Positions 63,702 through 64,000 of a stretch of 64,000 bases of DNA are shown one piece after another. How positions within the stretch are numbered: position 1 is the first letter of the stretch; every line of letters begins with the position of its first letter. A program made the position numbers and the translations under genes. The stretch is from Advenella mimigardefordensis DPN7. Lineage in GTDB: Bacteria > Pseudomonadota > Gammaproteobacteria > Burkholderiales > Burkholderiaceae_B. Location: positions 682,001-746,000 of the forward strand of contig NZ_CP003915.1 of the NCBI RefSeq assembly GCF_000521505.1, written 5' to 3'. The notes under the pieces were generated by a model that saw only the letters and a program-made list of their open reading frames with translations, searched no databases and had not been told where the DNA came from.

Positions 63702-64000
63702 ATGCGTACCTGCTATACCGGTCAAGTCAGCCTTGATCAGCTGGATCAAACTGTTACCCTTTTCGGCTGGGTGCACCGCCGCCGCGATCATGGGGGCGTG
63801 ATTTTTATTGATCTGCGTGACCGTGAAGGCATTGCACAGATCGTTTTTGATCCTGACAATGCGCAGGCGTTTGCCATAGCGGAAGAAATCCGTAACGAAT
63901 ACTGCATCCGCATCACCGGTCTGGTGCGCCGTCGTCCTGAAGGCACGTCCAACAAGGAACTGGTCTCCGGTGAAGTCGAAGTGCTGTGCCGCGAGGTCGA
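63702..64000 (+). CDS. aspS: Aspartyl-tRNA synthetase, N-terminal part (runs off the window)
   Basis: The frame opens at ATG 63702 with GGAG ten bases upstream and stays open to the window edge, about 99 residues. It reads [20 protein letters not shown], then [19 protein letters not shown] and [11 protein letters not shown]. This is the OB-fold anticodon-binding domain of bacterial AspRS, which charges tRNA-Asp. The catalytic domain lies beyond the window. Confidence 0.95.
   Translation, partial: MRTCYTGQVSLDQLDQTVTLFGWVHRRRDHGGVIFIDLRDREGIAQIVFDPDNAQAFAIAEEIRNEYCIRITGLVRRRPEGTSNKELVSGEVEVLCREV

Overview
The window reads as chromosomal DNA of a betaproteobacterium of the order Burkholderiales, most probably family Alcaligenaceae and perhaps Advenella-like. 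The basis is protein style: an FtrCD-type iron permease, two Bug-type solute receptors of the tripartite tricarboxylate family, the ubiA and fmdB-aspS neighbourhoods, a mid-50s GC impression, and Bordetella/Burkholderia-like type VI secretion (T6SS) proteins. The genus is inference. I see no rRNA, tRNA, CRISPR array, insertion sequence or phage gene. Coding density is high, with about 45 protein genes.

Layout. (1) 1-6 kb: the end of an iron-uptake operon (ftrC, ftrD), a YbdG-type mechanosensitive channel, a fumarylacetoacetate-hydrolase/hydratase-family enzyme and an AraC regulator. (2) 6-16 kb: a catabolic operon on the minus strand, with a Bug receptor, hotdog thioesterase, single-chain biotin-dependent acyl-CoA carboxylase, fused tandem class III CoA-transferase and a second Bug receptor, read divergently from a LysR regulator. 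(3) 16-24 kb: a periplasmic PheC-like enzyme, a deoxyinosine glycosylase, an SsuABC/TauABC-type ABC transporter followed by a tartrate/D-malate dehydrogenase, an asparaginase and an aldo/keto reductase. (4) 24-32 kb: an acetone carboxylase operon acxABC with its divergent sigma-54 activator, a -24/-12 promoter and a cluster of likely activator sites. (5) 32-38 kb: a GntP permease, an EamA exporter, a LysR regulator and the proline permease putP. (6) 38-56 kb: an incomplete T6SS block (tssG, clpV, FHA protein, lipoprotein, tssJKLM, tagF), then an unusual pseudokinase/coiled-coil/transmembrane/PEGA protein and an orphan TRAP-type binding protein. (7) 56-64 kb: putA, ubiA, a free-methionine sulfoxide reductase, a Na+/H+ antiporter, fmdB and the start of aspS.

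How the genes work together. putP and putA lie on either side of the T6SS block, but each is preceded by three GTTAAC boxes at almost the same distances from its start codon. I read these as operators for autoregulation by PutA, whose N-terminus has a DNA-binding fold. The acx genes form a regulated unit for growth on acetone. The 6-16 kb operon looks like uptake, CoA activation and carboxylation of an unidentified organic acid. The T6SS block holds the membrane complex, one baseplate protein, the ATPase and regulatory parts. It lacks sheath, tube, spike and several baseplate genes, so it must rely on a second locus or be decayed.
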